Assembly: GCF_963678635.1 (NCBI RefSeq)
Contig: NC_087064.1
Location: 54,508,338-54,572,337 of the forward strand
DNA: 64,000 bases
Direction: 5' to 3'
DNA from: Symsagittifera roscoffensis
Taxonomy: Eukaryota > Xenacoelomorpha > Acoela > Convolutidae
Program-made: the position numbers and the translations under genes
Shown: positions 22,175 to 32,787 of the stretch, piece after piece
How positions within the stretch are numbered: the first letter of the stretch is position 1
Layout: each line of letters opens with the position of its first letter
Notes under the pieces: model-generated
What the model was told of the DNA's origin: nothing
The model's input: the letters and a program-made list of their open reading frames with translations, nothing else
The model's database searches: none

Positions 22175-22978
22175 AAGGTTTAGGATGACGGATGCAAAAA
22201 GTTGTTAGATGATTTTTATTTTCTTAAATTGTTAGTCCTTAGACTTAGGGGTAGTGATTGTGTTCAAGGGTTGGAGAATAGTAAATCGATCCACAAGGTT
22301 CAGGTATAATTAGAACGCGAGTAGTTCGTTAGATACTTTTTTAAACTTACTAAGTCTAAGATTTATCCTGGGTCTGGTAAGAGGAGGGTTCAAGTGAAGG
22401 ATGAATAACCGAAGTTCTCCACTGTTTATCCTAATTTGAATGATTAGTTTTGTTCAAAAATTTCTATTAGTCTTGGGTTTTTTGAAAGGGTTGGATAGTG
22501 AATCGACGTTTGAGGTCGTTAGACACTAGCTAAGTGGATGGGGGAGAACAAAATTGTTCTTTCTGATCCAAGGATAGGCCTTGATGATCAAGTTTTAAAT
22601 TTAATTAAATAGAAAATTAATTAAGATCCAAGGATACGCCTTGATGATCTGATTTTAAAATTAAGGGAATTTAAGTTTAAAATGATTTAAATTTATTTTA
22701 TGAAAAAGATTTAGTGTTTTAATGATATTAGTGAGCTTATGATTGCTGTTATGTTTTAGGTGATGAAGCTGGGACAACTGATGATTTTATGATTACTAAC
22801 AGTTTATTGTCATGCTACTAATTTTTGTTTTGATTTTCAATAAATATTTTTCAAACATGTTTTATATAATACTGCAGAATTTTAGGAAAACGATCTGAGA
22901 TCTTTTTATCAATCGTTATTGTATATTAATAATTTTGTTTAGCGCCTGTAATGATCATGAAGTTTTGACTTCAAAATT
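22175..22978 (-). promoter_or_regulatory. Leader with conserved palindromes between the 77- and 155-codon ORFs
   Basis: It contains a perfect 16-nt palindrome AGAACAAAATTGTTCT (plus-strand reading, 22545-22560), conserved in copies B (32275-32290) and C (39044-39059). It also has two direct copies of a self-complementary block, gatccaaggata(g/c)gccttgatgatc, at about 22566-22590 and 22625-22650. Palindromes in a retroelement leader often serve in RNA dimerisation or packaging. The role here is inferred. Relative to B and C, about 130 nt are missing near 22240. Confidence 0.45.
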
Positions 22979-23212
22979 TTATGTTTGCAAATGAAAATCT
23001 AAATTCATTGCTAATCGGATTCTAAATATAAAAGTTTGTGTTGGCTTTTGCCGTACAATCATATAACTATATGGTAAGTTTCTACTTTGTCGTATGTCGT
23101 CTCTTGTTCGAGGTCTTCTTGCGATTCCGGGTAGTTCTGCTATCGTTCGGAATATCGGCTCTGATCTATTGAGTCGTAGAGACATTTCGATTAAATTATC
23201 GTCGTATAACAT
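22979..23212 (-). CDS. 77-residue leader ORF
   Basis: MLYDDNLIEMSLRLNRSEP to MNLDFHLQT, 77 codons, with an identical-length counterpart in copy B (31626-31859). By eye the copies differ at 9 residues against about 5 synonymous codons, so the frame is intact but selection is not demonstrated. The first codons could donate a start to spliced downstream frames. No domain is recognised. Confidence 0.4.
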   Translation of the reverse strand: MLYDDNLIEMSLRLNRSEPIFRTIAELPGIARRPRTRDDIRQSRNLPYSYMIVRQKPTQTFIFRIRLAMNLDFHLQT

Positions 23213-23238
23213 TTTTAAAATGTTTTGTCTAAATTCTA

Positions 23239-24246
23239 ATTAACACTAAAAATCGGATGCATGAAAAGCTTTTGCAGTTGCTCTTAAACTCAAGCCCGAG
23301 TTCTTATAAAACTACCATAACTTCATCCGCTGTGTAGTGCTATAAAATAAATTGTTTCAAATGTTGAATTCGAAGCATATGCTGTGTTTTGATACCTTGA
23401 ATTTAGTTGTTTTAAATCAAAGAGAGCTTTATGAATTTATATTTTTGTTATTAAACAACTTTTTTGCATAATCTGAAGGAGGAACAGGTGAAGAGCGCAA
23501 TGGTGACCATCAAATTAATCAGGCTATTCAAAGTGTGCTAGAACGTGCATTTATGATTTCTATCACAGTTTTGAGACTAGCGTTATCACTCACAGATGAG
23601 TAACGTCGCTTTTTTCAAGAATTCTCCACGATTGTATTAACCAGGAGAGTATTGCCCTTCATTTAGTATTATTTTATCGGACTTATTTTGGCCAAACAAC
23701 TTTTTGGCCAAAAAAAGGTTTTAAGATTTTGTATCAATATTTGAGCCTTAGTAGAGCGGCACGCATTGTTTTTCTGGATAAAACTATTAAATTTTTATAA
23801 AATCTTCAGGCCCCTGAATTAATCAGATTCCCATGCTTAAGATAATACAGACGAGCAGTTTCTTGTTTATCGTCGACCTCGACGCCATGATTGGTTATCC
23901 CTGAATTGGCCTAAAAGCAGTGATAATCAGACTCTTTTTCACAACGAGAAGTTAATTTGTCGCAGCCCAAACCGCGAGTGAAAATGCTTCAATATGATCA
24001 ATCATTCGACCGCTTGAGACGTTTTTTGAGGTATTTGATTTCACTGGAAAAAATTAGACTCTTTTAGCAAAAAGAAGAATTTACAAGCTTAAGTGGTACT
24101 AGCTTTGTGTAATGCAGAAGAACTGATTTTATTTTGTGTTGACGAACTTTGATTTTGTATAGGCTTTATTCAGCTTTAATCCAGTTGATACAAAAGCTCA
24201 TTCCGATTCAACAGAACTTTGCTACCTAATGAGTTAGGACCGATGT
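23239..24246. other. Unique sequence separating copy A from the nearest LTR
   Basis: About 1 kb without partner in copies B or C and without a gene. In copy B the LTR is joined almost directly to the leader, so this stretch is not part of a normal element. It marks a rearrangement or truncation of copy A. Confidence 0.5.
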
Positions 24247-24691
24247 AAACTTTGCTGTTGATCTTATAACTAGTTTGAGCTCAAGTAGTTAAATTTTACT
24301 TTGACAACTGACACACCTGTACAAGGTATAAGGTGGTCTGCGAATTCCTGAAATGTCTGAAATGACTGTTTGCAAAGGCTTTTTACTTTCTTTGATCTAG
24401 AGAGAAGATATATTTTCGGATGTGGTTTTCGCAGACAAAGACTAATAAATGTTCACGGAGACGGTTGCGACTATGTGCTCTAAAATTAGCTCAGACCATC
24501 TGAACCATCTGAACAAAATGATCGAAAGATGCTTCTCAACTTGGTCCACGTGAACAATCTCCCCCCTAAATAGACCAAGTGAACAAACTACTCCCTAAAA
24601 TAAATGACAAATTCAAGCATAGCGACGCCTGCATGTATTATATGATGAGAAATAAAAAAATTTTATCAAAGCCCTTTTTATTTAAACTTTT
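24247..24691 (-). repeat. Flanking segment X, copy 1 (inverted)
   Basis: A 445-bp segment starting aaaagtttaaataaaaaggg next to the LTR end. It matches 55724-56168 in reverse complement over its full length, and 30716-31064 over its first ~350 bp. It is probably host DNA around the retroelement target, or an old repeat. It is non-coding. Confidence 0.75.
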
Positions 24692-25101
24692 TGAGTTATA
24701 ACCGATGTGGTTAACTCATAGAGTAATTTCGGATAGGGTACACCGTCTGCTCGTCACGCTATCTTATTTTCGGCCGGATAGATTCGTGCAACTTCTTAGT
24801 CTAATACCGATCCTAATCTTACTCTTATACTATCTAGTCTCAGGGTGTTTAACTAGTCTCTGCTAGGCTCAATAGATCTAGGGTATACTGGTTTGTTGCG
24901 GCTGCTGAAGTTCTCTTGGAGAGGCAACTAATTTCTAAGTTAAATTCAAATCTCTCTGGTGCTGAAATTACAAGTAATTTCAGCACTTACAAATAAGTGG
25001 GTTGTTAGTTAGATGGATCATGATTGGTTAATATTAAATACTTTACAGTGGTAAAATATCTAATTTATCCAATCATAAAATGTAGTTTAGATCAGGTTCC
25101 A
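24692..25101 (-). repeat. LTR copy, 410 bp, minus orientation
   Basis: It begins TGGAACCTGATC and ends GGTTATAACTCA on the minus strand, exactly 410 bp like the other two LTRs. It contains the palindrome gtgctgaaattac-nn-gtaatttcagcac (24959-24986). Its 3' side carries segment X exactly as the 3' LTR of the plus-strand insertion does. LTR plus X is an 855-bp inverted copy of 55314-56168. It is not adjoined by copy A's leader, so it may not be A's own LTR. Confidence 0.85.
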
Positions 25102-27357
25102 ACATATAGCTCAATTATTTTGCCATTTTCTTCAAAAGTCGGAACAATGTTTGAAACTGAAACAAAATGGTTATATCGGTACACTGTTCAGCTTATAGTT
25201 CTTGTCAAAACATTTTTTGTTTTTCAATGACAAATGACAGTGGCGAAGTAACACTGTTTCATTAAACCTTCATTAACTGTCCTGTGCCCGCCTGAGCCGC
25301 GCAAAATCAATTTGAACAATTTCTGTTGTGTCCGTGAAGTTGTTGATAGCTTTGAAAGTTAGGAATTAAATTTAAAAAAGCTTGCTTGCCATGATTCCGT
25401 CTAATTATATAAAAATTTTCTTGAATTAATTTTCTTGGATTGATAAGTATACTAAATTCTATTTTTTAAAGCTGAAATGGAGCTCCATAATCCTAAATTG
25501 TTTTGTTTTCATGCTCTTAAAGCAACTTAACGCTGTCAATTTGAGCACATTGAGACCAGCTAGATCTTTTCGCAATTTTCCAAAGAAGATCCAATTTTTG
25601 AAAACAATCAAAACCAGATTTTGAAAAAAAAATTGAGACGTGATTTGTATTTTCCACTCTTTTATCAAATCAAAAACTTAATGAATCAATATCATGTGTT
25701 CCATATTTTTTCAATTAGACGCGTTCAAAACAATTAGACCTGCTTTTTTAACTAACGATAATCTTCTCTTTCTATTTCAATTGTTTAACTTAAACAGCAC
25801 AGTTTTGCAATCACAGAAAGTTATCGCGAGCATTTAGGTTTTTATAATAAAATACTAAGTCATTACGAGGCCAAACTGTGCACTGGATAGGCTTACAACT
25901 TTGTGTCTGTATGTTCCTGGACAGAGACAAGTCTTTAAACATAGTAAAATTTTGTCGGAAAGATCAAAGGAAATGAAAGAACAAAAGAAAAAAAGGGAGC
26001 GTCCTTGTTGCGGAACAATTCTAAAAACGTACAGTTTGGCTTCGTAATGGTTTCCATATTGCCATAAATGTAGCATAAAAAGTATCATTTTATTTCTTTT
26101 TGTTTCTCCTTCAGTGATTAGCTGAATTTTCACTAGATACATTGCCTAAAAAACCATTATCTTTTTTTTTGCTACAATGCTACAAAATTACAATAAAGAT
26201 ATTATTTCCAAAATTTACTTGGAAAATATATTGCAGAAATTATTTTTATCAAAATTATACAAAGTTTTACTGGCCCCAACTTTCTTGACACAAAAAATTT
26301 CCAGAAATTATCTTGCTTAAAGTCAAATAACTAAATTTTTTCAAATCTTCTCCAATAGACTCCTTGTCACGTGGTAGGTAAAATATTCAGATTTGACGGA
26401 ATTGGAAAACCTTAAATCTCCTCAATTGTTCAACCAGTGAGAAATTGTTTTCCAAATTTCAAATTAAAACATTATTAGCTTTCAAATCATCAAAAAAATT
26501 ACTACAAAAATGGATGGCTGAATTGCTAAAAAAACCACAACGAGCTCGCATAAATTCCATCAGGTCCTTTTAAAGTCAAAATTTTGAAAAACATTGCATC
26601 AGGAAAGCTCTCTGAAGATTCCGACTGCCCTTTGTACTAATTTTTTGTAATTTTTTTTCTTGGGAGGATTCTGCATCTATCTCGCTAATATCAGGCATCA
26701 AATAAGTTTGCAAGAATTTTAGACTCGGAGAAATCTGCTGTTTACATGTTAAAAGCGGCCGTTATTTATCCCAAACAGACAAATTTTGATATCCTATTAT
26801 TCTTAAAAAATGGATACCTTGTGCATTTTTTTGTTCTCCGATGCCAATGCCTTTAAATGGCAATGAAAAATTTCCGTCAAAGTTGACTTGTTGAAGACAC
26901 AAAATTTATTTACGGAGAAAACCACGATGAGTCAATTTGTCCTCCCATTTTTTGAGTGCGAATAAAACATATTAAACTCGGTGTCGCACTTTTTAACCCC
27001 AGCTTGTTTAACTCCCAATTCTTGCACTCTTTACTTTTTAACCCCGCATCAAGATAAATCACAACAATTTAGTCCCCCTTTTAAGACCGATAATTCATTT
27101 CAAATTAGTTCCTTTTTATTATTACAGGAGTATTCCAATCAAGCTTACTAATTGAGGCCTGAAATGCCACTCTTATTTCATTTGATGCCTTTAGCATCCC
27201 AAAAATTGCATTTCGATTGATTGAAAAAATAATCCCTCATTCACAGGTTTAAAACCGAGATAACCTACATAGTGCTAATTGAAAGCAACAGAAAAATTTT
27301 ACATAAAATCATACTGCCTTACCCTTAAACGAATGTTTTACCATTTTATGAGCTATA
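25102..27357. other. Intergenic, no gene supported
   Basis: AT-rich sequence with short unrelated frames (up to 95 codons at 25855-26142, minus strand, no motif). It starts at the abrupt 5' edge of the inverted LTR copy. No RNA gene or repeat is recognised. Confidence 0.4.
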
Positions 27358-27687
27358 ATGTTTGAAGCGTCTTTCCATTTTTTTAACCTTTCAAATACAA
27401 TCAAATTTTTAGGCCACGAAAATTATCTTAATTGTAAGAACAAAACCACTAAGAACTGGAACTGCTCAAAATACCAGACTCATAATTGTTCAGCAACAGC
27501 AATTACGGATAAGGAGAACTTTATTGAAACGAGGGGTACACTTGATCATGACATATCTAGCGAAAAATTTGATGCTCGACATCTTTTGAAAAACATCAAG
27601 GAACTGAGCGAGAAAAATAGCCTGACCGTCGCAGACGATATTGCCATTCAAATAGCCCTACCAACTGAGAGAACGCAGGGGTTCTAA
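27358..27687 (+). CDS. FLYWCH-type zinc-finger domain ORF (fragment or exon)
   Basis: A 109-codon frame. Residues ~18-66 fit the FLYWCH zinc-finger pattern: an aromatic-rich start, then NWNCSKY (W34, C36), THNCSATAIT (C44, A46) and a terminal ETRGTLDHD, where the family usually has G-x-H-x-H. The last His (H64) is present. The preceding His position is Leu62, so one zinc ligand seems lost. The following segment (ARHLLKNIKELSEKNSL) resembles the linker after FLYWCH domains in MULE-type transposases and related host proteins. It stands alone with no neighbouring exon seen. It could be a single exon, a transposon-derived remnant or a decayed gene. Confidence 0.55.
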   Translation: MFEASFHFFNLSNTIKFLGHENYLNCKNKTTKNWNCSKYQTHNCSATAITDKENFIETRGTLDHDISSEKFDARHLLKNIKELSEKNSLTVADDIAIQIALPTERTQGF

Positions 27688-29214
27688 CAGTCTCCCCAGC
27701 AACAAAAAATTCCGAAAGACCCGAGCTATTTGAAATTTTGTAAAGTTTGACAGTGGACAAAATTATCGCGAATTGATTTTTTTTTTCAGCGATCCAGAAT
27801 AGCTACGTGTGCTTGAACAGTCAAGTTTTTAGTTGGCTGACGGGACTTTGAAAGTTACTACCAAAATTACAATCGAAATCTAAGCCAAAAAGTGCACAAT
27901 ATTAAACAGGTTTACGAATAATATAACTGATTTGAATTTCTTTCGCGCTATGGCGAACATAAGCTAAGCATTTGTTTATTTGTTTTTTTTGCGTATATTA
28001 ATAAACATAATGTTGCCTGTCAATTTCTTAAGAAAAGACGTTTCTTTGCAGCCTTCCAGAGACATAAAAAAACACATTAGCTTGACTCGGAAATGAAAAA
28101 TGCTGTCTCTGGCATTTTAATCCCGGAAAAACTTCTACTTTGATGGGAGGCTAGGTTGGGAATAAGGGCTGGCAAACTACCTAGACATTGTGTTGTATGC
28201 CGACAACTCAAACAAATTTCAAACAACTTTAGATGCTCGTTAAATTAGAAATGGTCGGAATTTGAAGAAAAATAGAATAGATTGATCAATGCTTCGGTCA
28301 CGACCAGTTTTCATTCCATAACTAATTTAAATTCAGTGAAGTAATCTGTTTTTTTTTGCTATTTTCAAGATCAAGTTCATTTTGGAGAAATCTCATTACT
28401 TTTGGTTTATAATTTGAATTGTGCCAATCGAAGTAGTTTTCAAGTTCATATCAAATTCTAGACTATTGGCAGGGTCATTTCGGTTCAAATCTAAACCGGA
28501 TATTGCAGCTCGCATGTTATTTCGTTTCAAAAAACTTGCAACTGAAGCTTTCATGTTTACCCGCGCTCTGGTTTAAAATTTCCTTTCAATTAAGTTTCAA
28601 TGTGACTCAACAATTGGTATTAAAATTGGGTTAAATTGAAGTGGGGTTATCTATTTCTGGGGTTATCTGGGAGGGAGTTAAGAAAAAGGGATTTGAAAAA
28701 CGCGGTGTGATAAGCTTGGGAACCTTAAAAACAAAGAAAGTATTTTTGGCCTTTGAAGTTGTTGATCAGCCGTTCAGCTTTAAAAGTGAAGACTGCGTCC
28801 TGAAAAAAATTTCATGACTCTTTCTTTACGTTTGACGCTTTAAAAAATTGAAAGGTCAATTTTTTGGTTGTTAGTTTTGTACTCTTTTTTTAACACAGAA
28901 TTGACACTTCAAAAAGGTTCGTTCAACGATCTTAAAAAATATTTACTTGCGCTAATCTGAGTGCTATGAGACCAGCTAATTTTTTCCATATTTTTTAAAT
29001 TAGAACCGAATTGTTATTTTAGGATAACAGAGCTATGAAAAAAATCAAAATTTTCTCAATAAGACAAGTTTTAAAACCAACTAAATAAACCCAGTTTTAA
29101 TTGGAGCGGAGTGTTTTCCTCGATTCAATTAATGTTCTGACTTTCATAACGAAAGAAAGGGAATAATGGTGCTTGGGGTGGTTTTTTTTCTCCAGACAGC
29201 TTTAGACTTTATAA
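27688..29214. other. Intergenic, nothing supported
   Basis: AT-rich, no motif-bearing frame and no duplicate of other parts of the window noticed. Confidence 0.4.
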
Positions 29215-29510
29215 CAAGCCATTTTTGACGGATTTTTTTTTGATATCATTCAAAAAGTATCGTTGTCTTGAGCTTTAAGTTGAAAATGTATGTCACTTTT
29301 GATCATTTTTTGTAAGGTTATGGAGGTTTAAAGCTTGCCATTTTGGCCAGCTTGGGACAATTAACGCGCGATAAATTTCGCACGTTTAATGTGTAAGCGA
29401 AGAGTGAATCCGTCTTAGAAATCGTTCCAAATTGGTTGAAGGAAGCCTATTTGCCATGATTGATTTGTTATCAAGAGCAAAATCTATCTTTTTGTACTTT
29501 ATATGGCGTG
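29215..29510 (-). repeat. Dispersed repeat R1, inverted copy
   Basis: In reverse complement it reads acaaatcaatcatggcaaataggcttccttcaaccaatttggaacgatttcta-like sequence, then gcgcgttaattgtcccaa, ggccaaaatggca and a taagctcaagacaacgatac stretch. These match the module at 61300-61530 in order. Confidence 0.6.
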
Positions 29511-30655
29511 TGGGGGGATGATTTTCATAAAAATTCTCAAATTTTAATGGAAATACGTGTAAATTTTTCCATGTTATTGCTGGTCCATAGACCTTAGAAG
29601 GCAGTAGGAACATTCAGGTCTTCGCCGATTGTACGGTTGGTCCTAAGTTTTTTGGGTAGAACAGTCTTTGAATCTATAATGTAACCAGCGCTCCCGCCCT
29701 AGACTTTAAAAGAAAAAATAACAAAAAAGGAGGAGCCCGTAAGCAATCGGATTCGCGAGAAAATTTTTTCATTTTTTTGCTGTTTTTTGATGTGCCACAG
29801 TGAAAGCGCAAAATAACATACACTCTCTGAAAATTAATCATTGATTGTATTTTATGAGAAACTAGATAAATAATAATTGTAAAATCCTGAGGATCCAGTT
29901 AATATCCACCCCCCCCCCCCCCCCCCCCCCCCAAATAGGCCACGTCAAAAAGTTAAGATCTTCCACCCCAGCGTTCAGTCTAAATTAAGTTTGCTAAGCG
30001 CTGCGTTTTAGTGCTTTTTTCTGATTGGCTGAAAAATCAAACTCAGAACCAAGTTAACATCCTCCCCCCTAAAAGACTAAAAAAAACTGAAATTTTAGGT
30101 CTTTTTTTCTCGACTTTGAAAATTTTTTGGAACTTATCTTTTTGGAATTCAAATCATGACTGAAATATTTTTTTGCCTCAGTGACTTTTTTTAATGAAAT
30201 AAAGTCGCGCCCTTAGAAACCCACAGTGCACATTTGTTTCTTCGCATTCTTTGGGAGTGGTCGTAACCTAACATCATAAGAACACTCTAGTAGACGGGTG
30301 ATTACAAAAAAAAAGCTGACTACCCCTATGATAAGTGCTTTGAGCGTTGATTAGCCTTGATTTTGAGCTCTCTAAAAAGGTACATTGTCAGTTGAAATCA
30401 GTTATTTAAAATGTTTGGAAAGAAATAGAAAGATTGAGGAAACTTTTGTAGTGTTTTCCTAAGCCACCCTGCTTCTCATGAAAACCCAGACAAGATTCGC
30501 TGCTTAATACAATAGCACAGTGAGACCCATCCCTCCCTTAAATCAAAGTAGGAGATAGTTCATTTATTTGAAAGTTTTGTTTTTCAGCCAATCAGTTTGG
30601 AGCATCCAGTCCCGAAAAAAAATTTCATTTCTGACCTGAAATACTTTCTATCTAA
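29511..30655. other. Intergenic with a 24-base poly-C run
   Basis: No gene seen. The notable element is an uninterrupted run of 24 C at 29909-29932. The surroundings are AT-rich. Confidence 0.5.
29909..29932. repeat. Poly-C homopolymer, 24 nt
   Basis: 24 consecutive C. Length is likely to be polymorphic or assembly-dependent. Confidence 0.9.
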
Positions 30656-31128
30656 TCTAAGTTTCTGGTCAGAAATTCTATGTGAAACGTTTAAATAAAA
30701 AGGAGTTTAAATAAAAAAAGTTTAAATAAAAAGGGCTTTGATAAAAAATTTTTATTTCTCATCACATAATACATGCAGGCGTCGCTATGCTTGAATTTGT
30801 CATTTATTTTAGGGAGTAGTTTGTTCACTTGGTCTATTTAGGGGGGAGATTGTTCACGTGGACCAAGTTGAGAAGCATCTTTCGATCATTTTGTTCAGAT
30901 GGTTCAGACGTTCTGAGCTAATTTTAGAGCACATAGTCGCAACCGTCTCCGTGAACATTTATTAGTCTTTGTCTGCGAAAACCACATCCGAAAATATATC
31001 TTCTCTCTAGATCAAAGAAAGTAAAAAGCCTTTGCAAACAGTCATTTCAGACATTTCAGGAATTGTCTAAGTTTCTGGTCAGAAATTCTATGTGAAACGT
31101 TTAAATAAAAAGGAGTTAAAATAAAAAT
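30656..31128 (+). repeat. Duplicated target region with segment X, copy 2, upstream of the LTR
   Basis: tctaagtttctggtcagaaa begins at 30656 and again at 31066, an offset of exactly 410 bp. Between them lies segment X (30716-31064). The first unit reads continuously through ggagtttaaataaaa into aaagtttaaat, which looks like an uninterrupted version of the site. The second unit is interrupted at 31129 by the retroelement, and its continuation (segment X) is found beyond the 3' LTR at 55724. Confidence 0.65.
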
Positions 31129-31538
31129 TGGAACCCGATATAAACTAAATTTTATGATTGGATAAATTAGATAATTTACCACTGTAAAGTATTTAATATT
31201 AACCAATCATGATCCATCTAACTAACAACCCACTTATTTGTAAGTGCTGAAATTACTTGTAATTTCAGCACCAGAGAGATTTGAATTTAACTTAGAAATT
31301 AGTTGCCTCTCCAAGAGAACTTCAGCAGCCGCAACAAACCAGTATACCCTAGATCTATTGAGCCTAGCAGAAACTAGTTAAACACCCTGAGACTAGATAG
31401 TATAAGAGTAAGATTAGGATCGGTATTAGACTAAGAAGTTGCACGAATCTATCCGGCCGAAAATAAGATAGCGTGACGAGCAGACGGTGTACCCTATCCG
31501 AAATTACTCTATGAGTTAACCACATCGGTTATAACTCA
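31129..31538 (+). repeat. 5' LTR, 410 bp
   Basis: Starts TGGAACCC and ends ATAACTCA. Inside are an inverted pair atgattgg/ccaatcat near the start and the 28-nt palindrome gtgctgaaattac-tt-gtaatttcagcac (31243-31270). Sequence and length match the LTRs at 24692 and 55314. Confidence 0.9.
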
Positions 31539-31540
31539 TC

Positions 31541-31563
31541 TGGTGCGACCATAAGTCTCGAAC
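31541..31563 (+). promoter_or_regulatory. Primer binding site, tRNA unassigned
   Basis: Two bases after the LTR the sequence TGGTGCGACC starts. The reverse complement of 31541-31563 ends in ...GCACCA and begins GTTCGAGAC, like a tRNA 3' end with T-loop and CCA. The distance from T-loop to CCA is one base short of the standard, so the site or its tRNA may have an indel. I cannot name the tRNA. Confidence 0.65.
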
Positions 31564-31625
31564 AAGACCTTAATATTTTAGAATTAACCAAAAATAGATT
31601 AGAATTTAGACAAAACATTTTTAAA

Positions 31626-31859
31626 ATGTTATACGACGATAAATTAATCGAAATGTCTCTACGACTCACTAGATCAGAGCCGATATTCCGAACGATAACA
31701 GAACTACCCGGAATCGTAAGAAGACCTCGAACCAGAAACGACATACCACAAGGTAGAAACTTACCCTATAGTTATATGATAGTACGGCAAAAGCCAACAC
31801 AAACTTTTATATTTAGAATTTTATTAGCAATGAATTTAGATTTTCATTTGCAAACATAA
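31626..31859 (+). CDS. 77-residue leader ORF (copy B)
   Basis: The plus-strand counterpart of 22979-23212, same length, starting MLYDDKLIEMSLRLTRSEP. It lies 87 nt downstream of the LTR end and is the first ATG frame of notable length in the transcript. The C unit of the tandem lacks it because its leader starts further downstream. Confidence 0.4.
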   Translation: MLYDDKLIEMSLRLTRSEPIFRTITELPGIVRRPRTRNDIPQGRNLPYSYMIVRQKPTQTFIFRILLAMNLDFHLQT

Positions 31860-32787
31860 AATCTTGAAGTCAATCTTCATGATCATTTCAGGCGCTAAAC
31901 AAAATTATTAATATACAATGACGATTGATAAAAAGATATCAGATCGTTTTCTTAAACTCTGCAGTATTATATAAAACATGTTTGGAAAATATTTATTGAA
32001 AATCAAAACAAAAATTAGTAGCATGACAATAAACTGTTAGTAATCATAAAATCATCTGTTGTCCCAGCTTCATCACCTAAACATAACAGCAATCATAAGC
32101 TCACTAATATCATTAAAAAACTAAATCTTTTTCTTAAACAAATTTAAACCATTTTAAACTTAAATTCACTTAATTTTAAAAATCAGATCATCAAGGCTTA
32201 TCCTTGGATCTTAATTAATTTTCTATTTCACTAAATTTAAAACTTGATCATCAAAGCCTATCCTTGGATCAAAAAGAACAATTTTGTTCTCCCCCACCCT
32301 TTTAGCAAGTGTCTAACGACCTCAAACGTCGATTCACTATCCAACCCTTCCAAAAAACCCAAGACTAATAGAAATTTTTCAACAAAACTAACCATTCAAA
32401 TTAGGATAAACAGTGAAGAACTTCGGTTATTCATCCTTCACTTCAACCCTCCTCTTACCAGACCCAGGATAAATCTTAGACTGAGTAAGTTTAAAATAGT
32501 ATCTAACGAACTACTCGCGTTCTAATTATACCTGAACCTTGTGGATCGATTTACTATTCTCCAACCCATGAACACAATCACTACCCCTAAGTAAGATTAA
32601 GTAAGTTAACACCTTAGCTTATACTAGCCACGAGAAAGTAAAAAACCATTCTTCGGAATCGATATACTTTTCTCTCCAACCCTGAACAAATAGACCCAGG
32701 TTAAGCTAACCAAAAAATCGTAAGGACTAACAGTTTAAGAAAGTAGACATCATCTAACAATTTTTTGCATCCCTCATCCTAAAACTT
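31860..32787 (+). promoter_or_regulatory. Leader of copy B with palindromes
   Basis: It holds two direct copies of gatcatcaa(g/a)gc(t/c)tatccttggatc (about 32187 and 32246), the palindrome AGAACAATTTTGTTCT at 32275-32290 and several GTAAG words (near 32591 and 32601) that could act as splice donors. The start of the tandemly repeated unit (32262) lies 13 bases before the palindrome. Confidence 0.45.

Larger units (their letters stand above)
5685..23238 (-). mobile_element. Env-carrying Ty3/Gypsy-like LTR retroelement, copy A (no adjoining LTRs)
   Basis: Read on the minus strand it holds the leader ORF, basic ORF, gag, protease, reverse transcriptase, RNase H, integrase, small membrane protein, Pro-rich frame, Env-like gene, 602-codon ORF and terminal short ORFs. 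Everything aligns in order with plus-strand copy C, except that A keeps a protease region of about 1.08 kb which B and C lack. Homology to copy B starts abruptly at 23238, just upstream of the 77-codon ORF. No LTR or primer site adjoins it, and the 3' end runs into the gap. Protease followed by RT, RNase H and integrase, a GPY-type motif after integrase and a CCHC Gag place it in Ty3/Gypsy (Metaviridae). Several nonsense and frameshift lesions make pol and env inactive. Confidence 0.9.

Noticed and set aside
23239-25101. Treating 24247-25101 as the 5' LTR (855 bp) of copy A
   Set aside because: The LTR at 31129-31538 is followed at once by a primer site and leader, defining a 410-bp LTR. Segment X also occurs outside the 3' LTR at 55724, so it is flanking DNA, and 1 kb of unrelated sequence separates it from copy A.
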